Position numbers and translations under genes: made by a program. From positions 1 through 7,021 of the forward strand of contig CAMLSH010000206.1 of the NCBI GenBank assembly GCA_946482625.1: DNA of 7,021 nucleotides. The letters run 5' to 3'. Position 1 is the first letter of the stretch; every line of letters begins with the position of its first letter. A model generated the notes under the pieces. That model was not told where the DNA came from. It saw only the letters and a program-made list of their open reading frames with translations, and made no database searches. Origin of the DNA: an uncultured Opitutaceae bacterium. GTDB lineage: Bacteria; Verrucomicrobiota; Verrucomicrobiae; Opitutales; Opitutaceae. Shown piece after piece: positions 1 to 6,164 of this stretch.

Positions 1-28
1 CCCGAACTGTAAGCCCAACAACATCCGA

Positions 29-55
29 ATCCCGTCCATCCCGTAAATCCTGCCC
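29..55. repeat. Short 9-bp tandem repeat (three units)
   Basis: Three adjacent 9-base units are visible: ATCCCGTCC (29-37), ATCCCGTAA (38-46) and ATCCTGCCC (47-55). All start with ATCC and share most of the rest. Similar 'ATCCTGTNN' nonamer tracts occur between genes in several bacterial groups, from general recollection. The array is short, so it may be a decayed remnant. No function is claimed. Confidence 0.55.
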
Positions 56-70
56 CCGGCTCCGATCTCC

Positions 71-89
71 GGTCTGCGATCAGCAGACC
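71..89. repeat. Perfect inverted repeat (hairpin, 7-bp arms)
   Basis: GGTCTGC (71-77) and GCAGACC (83-89) are exact reverse complements separated by the 5-base loop GATCA. No T-run follows on either strand, so it does not look like an intrinsic terminator. The motif GCGATCAGC recurs at about 110-118. It could be part of a structured RNA or of a repetitive element, and nothing in the sequence decides between these. Confidence 0.5.
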
Positions 90-132
90 CCTCCGCTCGC
101 TCGGCGCAGGCGATCAGCCGAAGCCACACCCC

Positions 133-161
133 GAAGTTTCGGCCGTTGGCCGAAACCTTTT
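133..161. terminator. Candidate intrinsic terminator hairpin
   Basis: GTTTCGGCC (136-144) and GGCCGAAAC (148-156) form a perfect 9-bp stem with a 3-base loop. On the plus strand the stem is followed by CTTTTAG, a short T-run at 158-161. On the minus strand it is followed only by TTCGGGG. The geometry therefore fits a terminator for plus-strand transcription, or a weak bidirectional one. It lies about 145 bases beyond the stop of the receptor gene and could also end that transcript. No plus-strand gene is seen between position 1 and the hairpin. Confidence 0.4.
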
Positions 162-202
162 AGTGGTTAAAAAATTCGTCTCCTCCTCCGCCCTTCCGCA
201 GC

Positions 203-287
203 TTCTCCCTTTCGGTTTCTGGCATCTGGATCTTTCTTTCCGGCCTCCGGCATCTGGCTTCTGGCATCTCCACCTCTGGCCTCTGCG
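203..287. repeat. Degenerate 7-bp tandem repeat, consensus (N)TCTGGC
   Basis: The tract divides into heptamers: TTCTCCC, TTTCGGT, TTCTGGC, ATCTGGA, TCTTTCT, TTCCGGC, CTCCGGC, ATCTGGC, TTCTGGC, ATCTCCA, then one extra C, CTCTGGC and CTCTGCG. Read on the minus strand the consensus is GCCAGAN. About 12 units are present and a single base breaks the register at 273. It starts only 15 bases beyond the receptor stop codon, in non-coding DNA. It resembles the short tandemly repeated heptanucleotide tracts known from some cyanobacteria; the role here is unknown. Confidence 0.65.
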
Positions 288-302
288 CGCTCCGCTCGCG
301 CC

Positions 303-2396
303 TCACCACACCACCCGCACCCCACCCCGCACCCACCGCGGCACATCATACGTGATCAACCCCGCCGCACTCCGGCTCGTCATCACGTCCTCATCAAAAA
401 GATTTTCGCACGCCGCGAACACGGTCACCTGCGCACCCGCTCCGCCGCCCCGCCGCGCCCACGTCTTCTCCACGCTCACATCCGCGACCACCGCCTCCCG
501 CAGCACCAACACATTCTCGTCATCCTCGAACTGCTCGCCCACATAACGTCCCGCCACGCGCAACTCCACCCCGCCTGGCGCGCTCCACGTCACCGAAGCC
601 GTCGCCTTATGCTCCGGCGCCTGCGCCAGCCGCTTCCCCACGAGCGACGCCTGCGCCCGCGCCTCCGTCACCTCCGAGTCGCTCCACAGATAACTCGCGC
701 GCAACGCCACCGTCTCCCCCAAACGCCAGCCCGCGCTCAACTCCGCCCCACGCACCCGCACCGTATCCAGATTCTGGCGCTGCCGCGTCGTCGCCCCCGG
801 CGTCGTCGACAACGTCACGTTGCCCACCGCGTCTTCGACCTCATTCCAAAACCCCGTCGCCTCCAGCGTCACCGCTCCTTGCGTAAGCTCCGCGCCGATT
901 TCCCCGCCCGTGAGCGTCTCCGGTCGCAGCGCCGCATTGGCGAGCGTGTTCACCGTCCCCACCCGAAACGGCCGGTAGTACTCGTTCAACGTCGGCACCC
1001 GGAACGCCCGGTAAACTGCCCCGCGCACGCGCACCGCCTCCGCCGCCTTCCACACCAGCCCGAGACGCGGACTCAGCTCCGTTCCGTCTCCTCGCGCAAA
1101 AGCCTGCTCCGTCACGATCGCGCCCGTCGCCCGGTCCACCTCGCGCAAATGCCCATCCGTGTTCTCCCAGCGATCCACCCGCACATCGACCGACGCCCGC
1201 CACCGCTCCCCAACTGCACGATCATGGTGAACAAACAATCCCGCAAACGCCTGCTCCCCGCCCGCAAACCGCCGCCGCGCAAACTGCCCCGCTTGAAAAA
1301 AGAAATCCTCCCGCGTCTCCCCCTCGACCCAGCGCACATCCACCCCTGCCGTCGTCCGCGAATCGTCTCCAGCTTTCCACGACACACTCCACGCCCCGCC
1401 AGCCGCCGTCGCCGGCACATCGAACTGATCGTTAGCCGGCGCCTCCGCACTCCGCGCCGCATTCACCGCCGAGAAAAAACTCTCAAAACTCTGCCGCTGC
1501 GCATACGCCACCGCCTCCCACGTCAGCCCCGGCCGCGGACTTCCCGCCAGCGCCACGGACGCAAAACCGGCGCGCGAAGCATTCGCCTGCATCGCCGTCC
1601 CATTCCCGCGCTCCTCATTGAAGACCCGCCCCGTCACTTTCGCGCTCACCGTCTCACTCACCGGCGCCGCCCATTCCACCTGCGCCGTCTGATGCTCCGA
1701 CGAAAACGGCCGTTCCACCGCCCCGCGATCCGCCTCCTTCAGCGCATAAAAACCCTCCGTCGAAAACGCCTCGGCACTCACCCGCAAAAATCCCCTGCCC
1801 ACTCCCTGCGTCACCGCCGCCTCGCCCCGCACCGTTTCAAAATCGCCCACCTCCACGCGCAACTCCCGAGCCTCCGCCTCCATCGGCGCACTCTCCAACG
1901 CCACCACGCCGCTGAGCGCCGCGCTTCCCCATACGCTCGATCCACCGCCCGCGATAATCTGCGCTCCGCCGAGCGACATCCTAGGTACCGCGCTCCACGT
2001 CACCCATCCGCCAAACGGATCGTTCAACGGCACGCCATCGAGCAACACCAGCGAGCGACTCGCCCCGCTCGGTCCGATCCCGCGCAACGACACACCCTGC
2101 GCCGTCGGATTGGCCGTCACACTGCTCGTCCTTCGAAAAAGTCCGAACGCAGGCACCTCCCGCAACGCCACATCCACCGCCACCGCCCCGCGCAGCCGCT
2201 CCGCCGGAATCGTGCTCACCGCCAACGGCACATCCGCCACCGCCTGCGGTGCCCGCGACGCGGATACAATCAACTCCGGCAACGCCCTCGTCTCCTGCGC
2301 TCGCACGATAGTGCCGCTCAACAGCACGACGCATCCCGCCGCAACCGCGACCGGGGAAATGGGAACGCTCGATGGGATAAAAGAAAAACGACGCAC
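303..2396 (-). CDS. TonB-dependent outer-membrane receptor
   Basis: This outer-membrane beta-barrel would take up a scarce ligand, such as an iron chelate or vitamin B12-like cofactor, using energy from TonB-ExbBD. The chosen GTG start at 2396 follows a GAGGA motif by 7 bases and gives a signal peptide of about 33 residues (MRR, hydrophobic stretch, then VRA before QET). A TTG at 2414 is the alternative start and adds six residues. After cleavage comes a TonB-box-like LPELIVSAS (about 39-47), a plug domain to about residue 166 with SLRGIGPSGASR, LLDGVPLNDPFGGW and SSVWGSAALSGVV, then a barrel with RVPTLNEYYRPFRVG near 465-480. The protein ends in RVVW, the terminal aromatic expected of BAM-inserted barrels. 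Length (697 residues) is normal for the family. There is no N-terminal secretin/TonB signalling (STN) domain. The substrate cannot be told from the sequence. Confidence 0.93.
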   Translation of the reverse strand: MRRFSFIPSSVPISPVAVAAGCVVLLSGTIVRAQETRALPELIVSASRAPQAVADVPLAVSTIPAERLRGAVAVDVALREVPAFGLFRRTSSVTANPTAQGVSLRGIGPSGASRSLVLLDGVPLNDPFGGWVTWSAVPRMSLGGAQIIAGGGSSVWGSAALSGVVALESAPMEAEARELRVEVGDFETVRGEAAVTQGVGRGFLRVSAEAFSTEGFYALKEADRGAVERPFSSEHQTAQVEWAAPVSETVSAKVTGRVFNEERGNGTAMQANASRAGFASVALAGSPRPGLTWEAVAYAQRQSFESFFSAVNAARSAEAPANDQFDVPATAAGGAWSVSWKAGDDSRTTAGVDVRWVEGETREDFFFQAGQFARRRFAGGEQAFAGLFVHHDRAVGERWRASVDVRVDRWENTDGHLREVDRATGAIVTEQAFARGDGTELSPRLGLVWKAAEAVRVRGAVYRAFRVPTLNEYYRPFRVGTVNTLANAALRPETLTGGEIGAELTQGAVTLEATGFWNEVEDAVGNVTLSTTPGATTRQRQNLDTVRVRGAELSAGWRLGETVALRASYLWSDSEVTEARAQASLVGKRLAQAPEHKATASVTWSAPGGVELRVAGRYVGEQFEDDENVLVLREAVVADVSVEKTWARRGGGAGAQVTVFAACENLFDEDVMTSRSAAGLITYDVPRWVRGGVRVVW

Positions 2397-2410
2397 GCAG
2401 TCATCCTCAT
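2397..2410 (-). promoter_or_regulatory. Ribosome binding site that decides the receptor start
   Basis: On the minus strand GAGGA (2408-2404) lies 7 bases before a GTG codon at 2396. This favours the GTG over the in-frame TTG at 2414. The resulting N-terminus, MRRFSFIP followed by a hydrophobic run, is also a better signal peptide than the acidic MHEDDC start. Confidence 0.5.
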
Positions 2411-2505
2411 GCAAACACCGCGCCGCGTGAAGCCGTCGCTCACGTTTTCCTCAAAATTTCCCCTTTCGCACGCACGCCCGGGGAACTCCGATCCGTCCCG
2501 GGAGC

Positions 2506-2522
2506 GCCGGCGGCCCGCCGGC
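2506..2522. repeat. GC-rich perfect hairpin between anti-sigma and receptor genes
   Basis: GCCGGCG (2506-2512) and CGCCGGC (2516-2522) are perfect reverse complements around a 3-base loop. The hairpin sits about 29 bases past the anti-sigma stop codon. On the minus strand it is followed by GCTCCCGGGACGG with no T-run, so it is not a typical intrinsic terminator. It may slow polymerase, protect an mRNA 3' end, or be a small repetitive palindrome. The rest of the 154-bp gap (2397-2550) shows no convincing promoter to the eye. Confidence 0.45.
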
Positions 2523-2550
2523 ATTCCGTCCGCCGCCCACAGAATGTCAT

Positions 2551-3210
2551 TCACCCCTGCCGCGCGTCACCCGCTTCTCTCGGCAGGCGCGCTGGACTCT
2601 CGTCCGACCCCGATGGCAGGAAATTCAACGCGAGGAACCCCAACACCGCCTGCGCATCGTTGTACACGGAATCCATTTCCTCCTCCAACGGGTTCCGCTT
2701 CGCGAGCTCCAACGCCGACTGCCGTGCCTCGACCGACGCCAGCCACCGCAGCGGCGGCTCCCGATCCGGATCGGCGGAAACCTCCGGCGTCACCAGTTCT
2801 TGAGTACCAGTCGCCGGCAGATTTCCAGCCACTTCCGGCCCGGTTTTTTCCGGCCCGCTGTTCTGAAAAATCATAAACGCGAGCGCCACGCCCGCCGCCG
2901 CACCCGCCAGCGAAATTCCCCACGAGCGCCCGGATACCTTCCGCGTCACCGGAGGCGTCTCGGCCTCGCGCACGGCGCGCAGGATGCGTTGTTCAAAACC
3001 GGACCTCGGCTCGACTTTCACCCCGGCGGCCGCGCGACGCAGACTCTGCTCGAAGGCCGGATCGTCGGCGAAAAATGCCTGGCACGCTTCGCATGTTTCC
3101 ATGTGCCGCGTGACGAGCAACGTGTGGCCCGACACCGGACCTCGCGACGATTCCCAGTGGCGTACCAGACGGCAGATCAAACGTGGACGACTGTTTTCTG
3201 AATCATTCAT
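2551..3210 (-). CDS. Membrane-bound zinc-binding anti-sigma factor
   Basis: This 219-residue protein is the likely inhibitor of the sigma factor encoded just upstream. The N-terminal cytoplasmic part contains HMETCEAC (His36, Cys40, Cys43), the HxxxCxxC motif of zinc-binding anti-sigma domains, with Cys13 as a possible extra ligand. One membrane segment lies at about residues 97-115 (WGISLAGAAAGVALAFMIF). About 100 residues then reach the periplasm, ending in a motif with NPLEEEMD (173-180) and FLALNFLP (192-199) that looks conserved among verrucomicrobial anti-sigma proteins, from recollection. The gene overlaps the sigma gene by 8 bases (ATGAATGA) and has the best ribosome binding site in the window, so the two are surely co-translated. 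In such pairs release normally requires a periplasmic or redox signal; which applies here is not visible. No FecR-type domain is seen. Confidence 0.85.
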   Translation of the reverse strand: MNDSENSRPRLICRLVRHWESSRGPVSGHTLLVTRHMETCEACQAFFADDPAFEQSLRRAAAGVKVEPRSGFEQRILRAVREAETPPVTRKVSGRSWGISLAGAAAGVALAFMIFQNSGPEKTGPEVAGNLPATGTQELVTPEVSADPDREPPLRWLASVEARQSALELAKRNPLEEEMDSVYNDAQAVLGFLALNFLPSGSDESPARLPREAGDARQG

Positions 3211-3790
3211 GAGGGTTGTCTCCTTTCAAAAGCTGCTGGCGCGCACGGAACACGATGACCTTCACATTCGGAACGGTCAAACCCATGGCCTGCGCAGTTT
3301 CTTCGGTGGAAAGTTCTTCGGCAAATCTCAGCCACAGCACTTCAAACTCACGCTGCGAAAGCACTTCACGCGCCCTCGCCCAGACGTTTTCCGAGCGATC
3401 CTGAATCTCCGCCTGCCGCGCCGGCGACGGCTCCGACGACTGGCTGCCTTCGGGAATCTCTTCCCAGCGCTTCGTATCGCGAAAATGATTCAACGCCGTC
3501 CGCCGCGCGATCGTGAGCAGCCAGTTGATCAACGGCCGCTGCGGATCGAAACGCCCGAGATTCTGATACGCCTTGATAAACGTCCGCTGCGTGAGGTCCT
3601 CGGCATCCTGGCGGTGCCGTGTCATCTGAAAGAGAAAGTTAAACAGGCGCCGGCTGTGCTGGCTGACGAGCGCCTCGAACGCCTGGCCGCTGCCACTCGC
3701 CGCCGCCCGCACGAGCGCAGCCTCCTCGGCGCTGATCTGCGGCGGGCAGACCAGCGTGTGCTGCGGAGGAGCGGGAGGAGGCAGAGTCAT
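3203..3790 (-). CDS. ECF-type (sigma-70 family) RNA polymerase sigma factor
   Basis: This 195-residue protein would direct RNA polymerase to a small set of promoters. After a proline-rich tail of about 20 residues (MTLPPPAPPQ), region 2 spans about 37-107, with the core-binding/-10 recognition sequence DAEDLTQRTFIKAYQNLGRF and NWLLTIARRTALNHFRD. A linker rich in Ser, Pro and Glu follows (112-130). Region 4 spans about 136-188, with LSQREFEVLWLRF and the helix-turn-helix STEETAQAMGLTVPNVKVIV that reads the -35 element. Regions 1 and 3 are absent, as is usual for ECF factors. The ATG at 3790 has no clear Shine-Dalgarno, but a stop codon lies 27 bases upstream in frame, so no longer form is likely. 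It sits 27 bp after the exported-protein gene and overlaps the anti-sigma gene. Its target promoters cannot be named. Confidence 0.93.
   Translation of the reverse strand: MTLPPPAPPQHTLVCPPQISAEEAALVRAAASGSGQAFEALVSQHSRRLFNFLFQMTRHRQDAEDLTQRTFIKAYQNLGRFDPQRPLINWLLTIARRTALNHFRDTKRWEEIPEGSQSSEPSPARQAEIQDRSENVWARAREVLSQREFEVLWLRFAEELSTEETAQAMGLTVPNVKVIVFRARQQLLKGDNPHE
3211..3226 (-). promoter_or_regulatory. Strong Shine-Dalgarno inside the sigma gene
   Basis: AAAGGAGA (3226-3219 on the minus strand) ends 8 bases before the ATG of the anti-sigma gene, with AAGGAG at a 9-base spacing. It lies within the last codons of the sigma gene (LLKGDNPHE). Most other genes here lack a recognisable site, so this one stands out. 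It suggests that the anti-sigma is made efficiently whenever the sigma mRNA is translated. Confidence 0.75.
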
Positions 3791-3817
3791 CGCGTGTATC
3801 CGAAAAGCGGTGGCGAA

Positions 3818-5275
3818 TCAGGGTTTCTCAGGCTGGCTCTCGGGTTGCGGATCTAGCGTGCTGATAAAGAAGGACGACGCGCCGTCGTTCTCGTCCACGT
3901 AACGAACCGTGACCGTATAGACGCCATCGGCGCCGGCAAAGGTGAAACGGGCCGTGCCGTAGGAATCGTGCGATTGGATCATTTTGCCGCCGGATCCATG
4001 CCGCGTGTCGAGGACAGTGTAGTTGTTGAGGGTCATGCCCTCGGCTTCGATGCGCTGGGCGATGCCGCCATCGGCCGGGGTGATTTCCACATAATCGAAC
4101 CGCGCATTTTCACCGTCATCGCGATGACCGGTCAGCACGATGACGGATCCGGCGCTGAGCGGAACTTTCGCGATCGTCTGCGAAACCATCGTCTTTGGGC
4201 TCACCCCCATATTCCCAAGCTGCTGGTCTGCCGTCCACTGCAAGAGGACCTTCCCTTCCACGGGCGGCACGGGACCCGTGCTCACATCGCGTTGGACGCC
4301 GCCATCCTGCCTCCGTGGTTGTTTCTTCTGCTGCTGCAAGTCGCGGAACATCTGCACCAGTCGCTCACTCGAATAAGCGAGACGCAGCGTCACGGTGTTC
4401 TTCTCGCGCGTCACCGCCACCGATTTCAAAAATTCCGTCAGGTGCTGGTCGCTGCTCTCCGCCAGCGAAGCCATCGCCGCCATGCCCTGCAGGATCTTCA
4501 TGAGCTTGTCCGCCATATCGTCCGAACTCGCGAGCAACTGCACGTGCGCAAACGTTTGCTGACTGCTTTCACCGAGCTCGACCGACGCCGACTTCGCCAT
4601 CTGAAGGATGCGCGCCTGCGGAGCGTTTTCCGGGAAAAAATTCCCCGAGGGCACCACACTCGCCGCGAGGAAAAAACTGCCCTTGGAGTTTTTAACGAGA
4701 CTCTTCAGAGGCGACGCGGAGACCTTCGCGAGCGACGGTGCATCACCGCGGTAAACGTTAAGCGCGGTCAATAGCTGCGCCTTGGATTTGCTGATCAGGA
4801 TAATCGGCTCCTTGGGAAATGCGACGATCAGCTGGCCGGCCACCGAATACGCCTCGAAGGGAAGGTCCTTCAGCTCCGAAATCATGTCCGGCGTCGTCAC
4901 CGTTGCCTGCGCCACCACGCCTTCGGCGATTGCCCGCAGGTCGGGCGTGCCTTGGAAAATCAGCGCGCCGTCAATCAGGTTGGGATCTTGCGACAGGTTG
5001 GCGCCATAGGCCGTGATCGAGCCGATGGTTGCGAGGAGCTTGGGCACGTCCACTTGGATAGGCATCTGCTTCCCTTTCATCGCCTCCGCTTGGAGCACGG
5101 TCGCCTGCGTCACGATCTCCTTGCCGACCGTGCTGTCGCGCAAGGAATTCAGATCGACGTGCAGGACCCATTGCGAATCTCCACTGACGATCGAGCTGTT
5201 GAGGGCGGCGGAGAGTGGAGCGAGCGACATCAGCGGAAGGCTGAGCGCGAGGAGTGAGCGGGTGATTCGTTTCAT
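3818..5275 (-). CDS. Exported DUF3352-like protein with swapped carbohydrate-binding-like module
   Basis: The ATG at 5275 is chosen because it begins a clean Sec signal peptide (MKRITRSLLALSLPLMSLAP, cleavage near LSA at residue 23). An upstream in-frame ATG at 5377 would bury it and overlap the permease gene. There is no lipobox Cys, so the 485-residue protein should be released to the periplasm or beyond. Residues about 24-310 begin QWVLHVDLNSLRDSTVGKEI and resemble DUF3352-like proteins of unknown function; this is a weak assignment. A polar linker (314-338, QQQKKQPRRQDGG) follows. Residues 342-400 (QWTADQQLG to ARFDYVEITP) and 409-470 (IEAEGMTLNNYTV to YVDENDGASSF) match, from recollection, the second and first halves of a known beta-sandwich module, in reversed order. 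No catalytic site is seen. The start lacks a clear Shine-Dalgarno. It lies between an ABC permease gene and a sigma factor gene and may be read with either. Confidence 0.8.
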   Translation of the reverse strand: MKRITRSLLALSLPLMSLAPLSAALNSSIVSGDSQWVLHVDLNSLRDSTVGKEIVTQATVLQAEAMKGKQMPIQVDVPKLLATIGSITAYGANLSQDPNLIDGALIFQGTPDLRAIAEGVVAQATVTTPDMISELKDLPFEAYSVAGQLIVAFPKEPIILISKSKAQLLTALNVYRGDAPSLAKVSASPLKSLVKNSKGSFFLAASVVPSGNFFPENAPQARILQMAKSASVELGESSQQTFAHVQLLASSDDMADKLMKILQGMAAMASLAESSDQHLTEFLKSVAVTREKNTVTLRLAYSSERLVQMFRDLQQQKKQPRRQDGGVQRDVSTGPVPPVEGKVLLQWTADQQLGNMGVSPKTMVSQTIAKVPLSAGSVIVLTGHRDDGENARFDYVEITPADGGIAQRIEAEGMTLNNYTVLDTRHGSGGKMIQSHDSYGTARFTFAGADGVYTVTVRYVDENDGASSFFISTLDPQPESQPEKP

Positions 5276-5357
5276 AAAGTAAATCGGTTCTGCTTCTTCA
5301 TTCACCGCCAACCCCGCCGAGGTTACAGCCCCTGCGCAGATTTTGACGCCGTCCGCC

Positions 5358-6164
5358 TCACTCGCGCGCGGCCACACCCGCGAGCTCCTTCATCGAAAAC
5401 ACCACGGCCGCCACGACCACAAAGGCCGCCGAAAACACCAGCATGAGCCCGGTTGTCGACAACGCCACCCCCGCCAAAAATCCGTCCGACACGCCCAGCA
5501 TCACCGGCTCCAGCAACTCCCGGATCTGCCGCGTCATCGAGAGCCGGCTGAGCTGCGTCGGAATCTGCCCCACACCCGCTTCGATGATGCCCGCGTAGAG
5601 CAATCCGATCACCAGATAACGCGACACCAGCACCGCGCACAAAAACCCTAACGCCGAAAACGCCGCGATCGTGAGCACCTGCGCGAACAATAACAGCGGC
5701 AACCCTGCCGCCAGCCCGGGGATCTCACGAAAGACACCCACCGCCACCAACACACCGAACGCGAAGAGGAATGACAGTTGCGTGCACGCCAGGTGACTCA
5801 GGTATCTGAATACAACAAACGCCGTGCGCCGCACCGGTCGCGTGAACAGATAATCCACCGCGCCCGGCTTCATGTCGTCGCGCATCGCGCCCGCGCCCGA
5901 GAGAAACGCCAGCACCGGCACCACCACGCCGACAAAAAAATCGCCCGTCCAGTCGAAGTACGCCGACGCATCCGCTCGCGAAACCGACGCGCCCAAAATC
6001 CCCGCGAGCACCACCAGCAAGCCCGCCGTCGCGAGCAATTGATTCAGCGAAAGCCACCGTCGGAACGTGAGCCGCCACACGCCGCCGAACGCATTGCGCT
6101 GATTCGGCCTCACGCGCGGCGCGGAAAAATCCTGACGTGGTTCCGTGGTGATGGGAGCGCTCAT
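5358..6164 (-). CDS. ABC-2-type transporter permease subunit
   Basis: This 268-residue inner-membrane protein is the channel-forming partner of the ATPase encoded upstream. A cytoplasmic N-terminus of about 40 residues ending in WRLTFRRWLSLNQ precedes about six membrane segments, near residues 43-62, 76-92, 121-146, 151-180, 183-200 and 235-256. The loop YLFTRPVRRTAFVVFRY (105-121) is the charged stretch typical of ABC-2 permeases, which often read 'SRPVSR' here and contact the ATPase. Length and layout fit the family. Its ATG overlaps the ATPase stop as ATGA, and no Shine-Dalgarno precedes it, so it is probably translated by coupling. The substrate (drug, polysaccharide, lipid or peptide) cannot be judged from the sequence. 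Only one permease gene is in view; a homodimer or another subunit outside the window is possible. Confidence 0.88.
   Translation of the reverse strand: MSAPITTEPRQDFSAPRVRPNQRNAFGGVWRLTFRRWLSLNQLLATAGLLVVLAGILGASVSRADASAYFDWTGDFFVGVVVPVLAFLSGAGAMRDDMKPGAVDYLFTRPVRRTAFVVFRYLSHLACTQLSFLFAFGVLVAVGVFREIPGLAAGLPLLLFAQVLTIAAFSALGFLCAVLVSRYLVIGLLYAGIIEAGVGQIPTQLSRLSMTRQIRELLEPVMLGVSDGFLAGVALSTTGLMLVFSAAFVVVAAVVFSMKELAGVAARE

Noticed and set aside
91..299. Direct repeat CTCCGCTCGC at 91-100 and 290-299 as possible ends of an inserted element
   Set aside because: The repeat is short and of low complexity in GC-rich DNA; there is no transposase and no terminal inverted repeat.
163..546. Plus-strand open frame of 127 codons across the heptamer repeats and the receptor's 3' end
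   Set aside because: Its sequence is repeat translation (FGFWHL, SGFWHLHL) followed by an antisense shadow of the receptor; there is no ribosome site or known motif.
2318..2554. Minus-strand small frame of 78 codons between anti-sigma and receptor
   Set aside because: It overlaps the receptor signal-peptide region in another frame, contains the GC hairpin, is rich in Arg and Cys, and shows no domain.
609..2876. Long plus-strand open frame of 755 codons opposite the receptor and anti-sigma genes
   Set aside because: It is extremely rich in Arg, Pro and His, has no recognisable domain, and runs antisense across two well-supported genes and the gap between them. It is what high-GC coding sequence gives on the opposite strand.
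3758..3790. CCTCC-rich sequence just after the sigma start codon, like the anti-Shine-Dalgarno core
   Set aside because: It encodes a proline-rich tail (PPPAPP) and its match to the downstream AAAGGAGA is only partial over about 560 bases, so pairing is speculative.
5276..5377. Longer start for the exported protein, at ATG 5377
   Set aside because: It would overlap the permease gene and place 34 unlikely residues before a textbook signal peptide. The ATG at 5275 is preferred.
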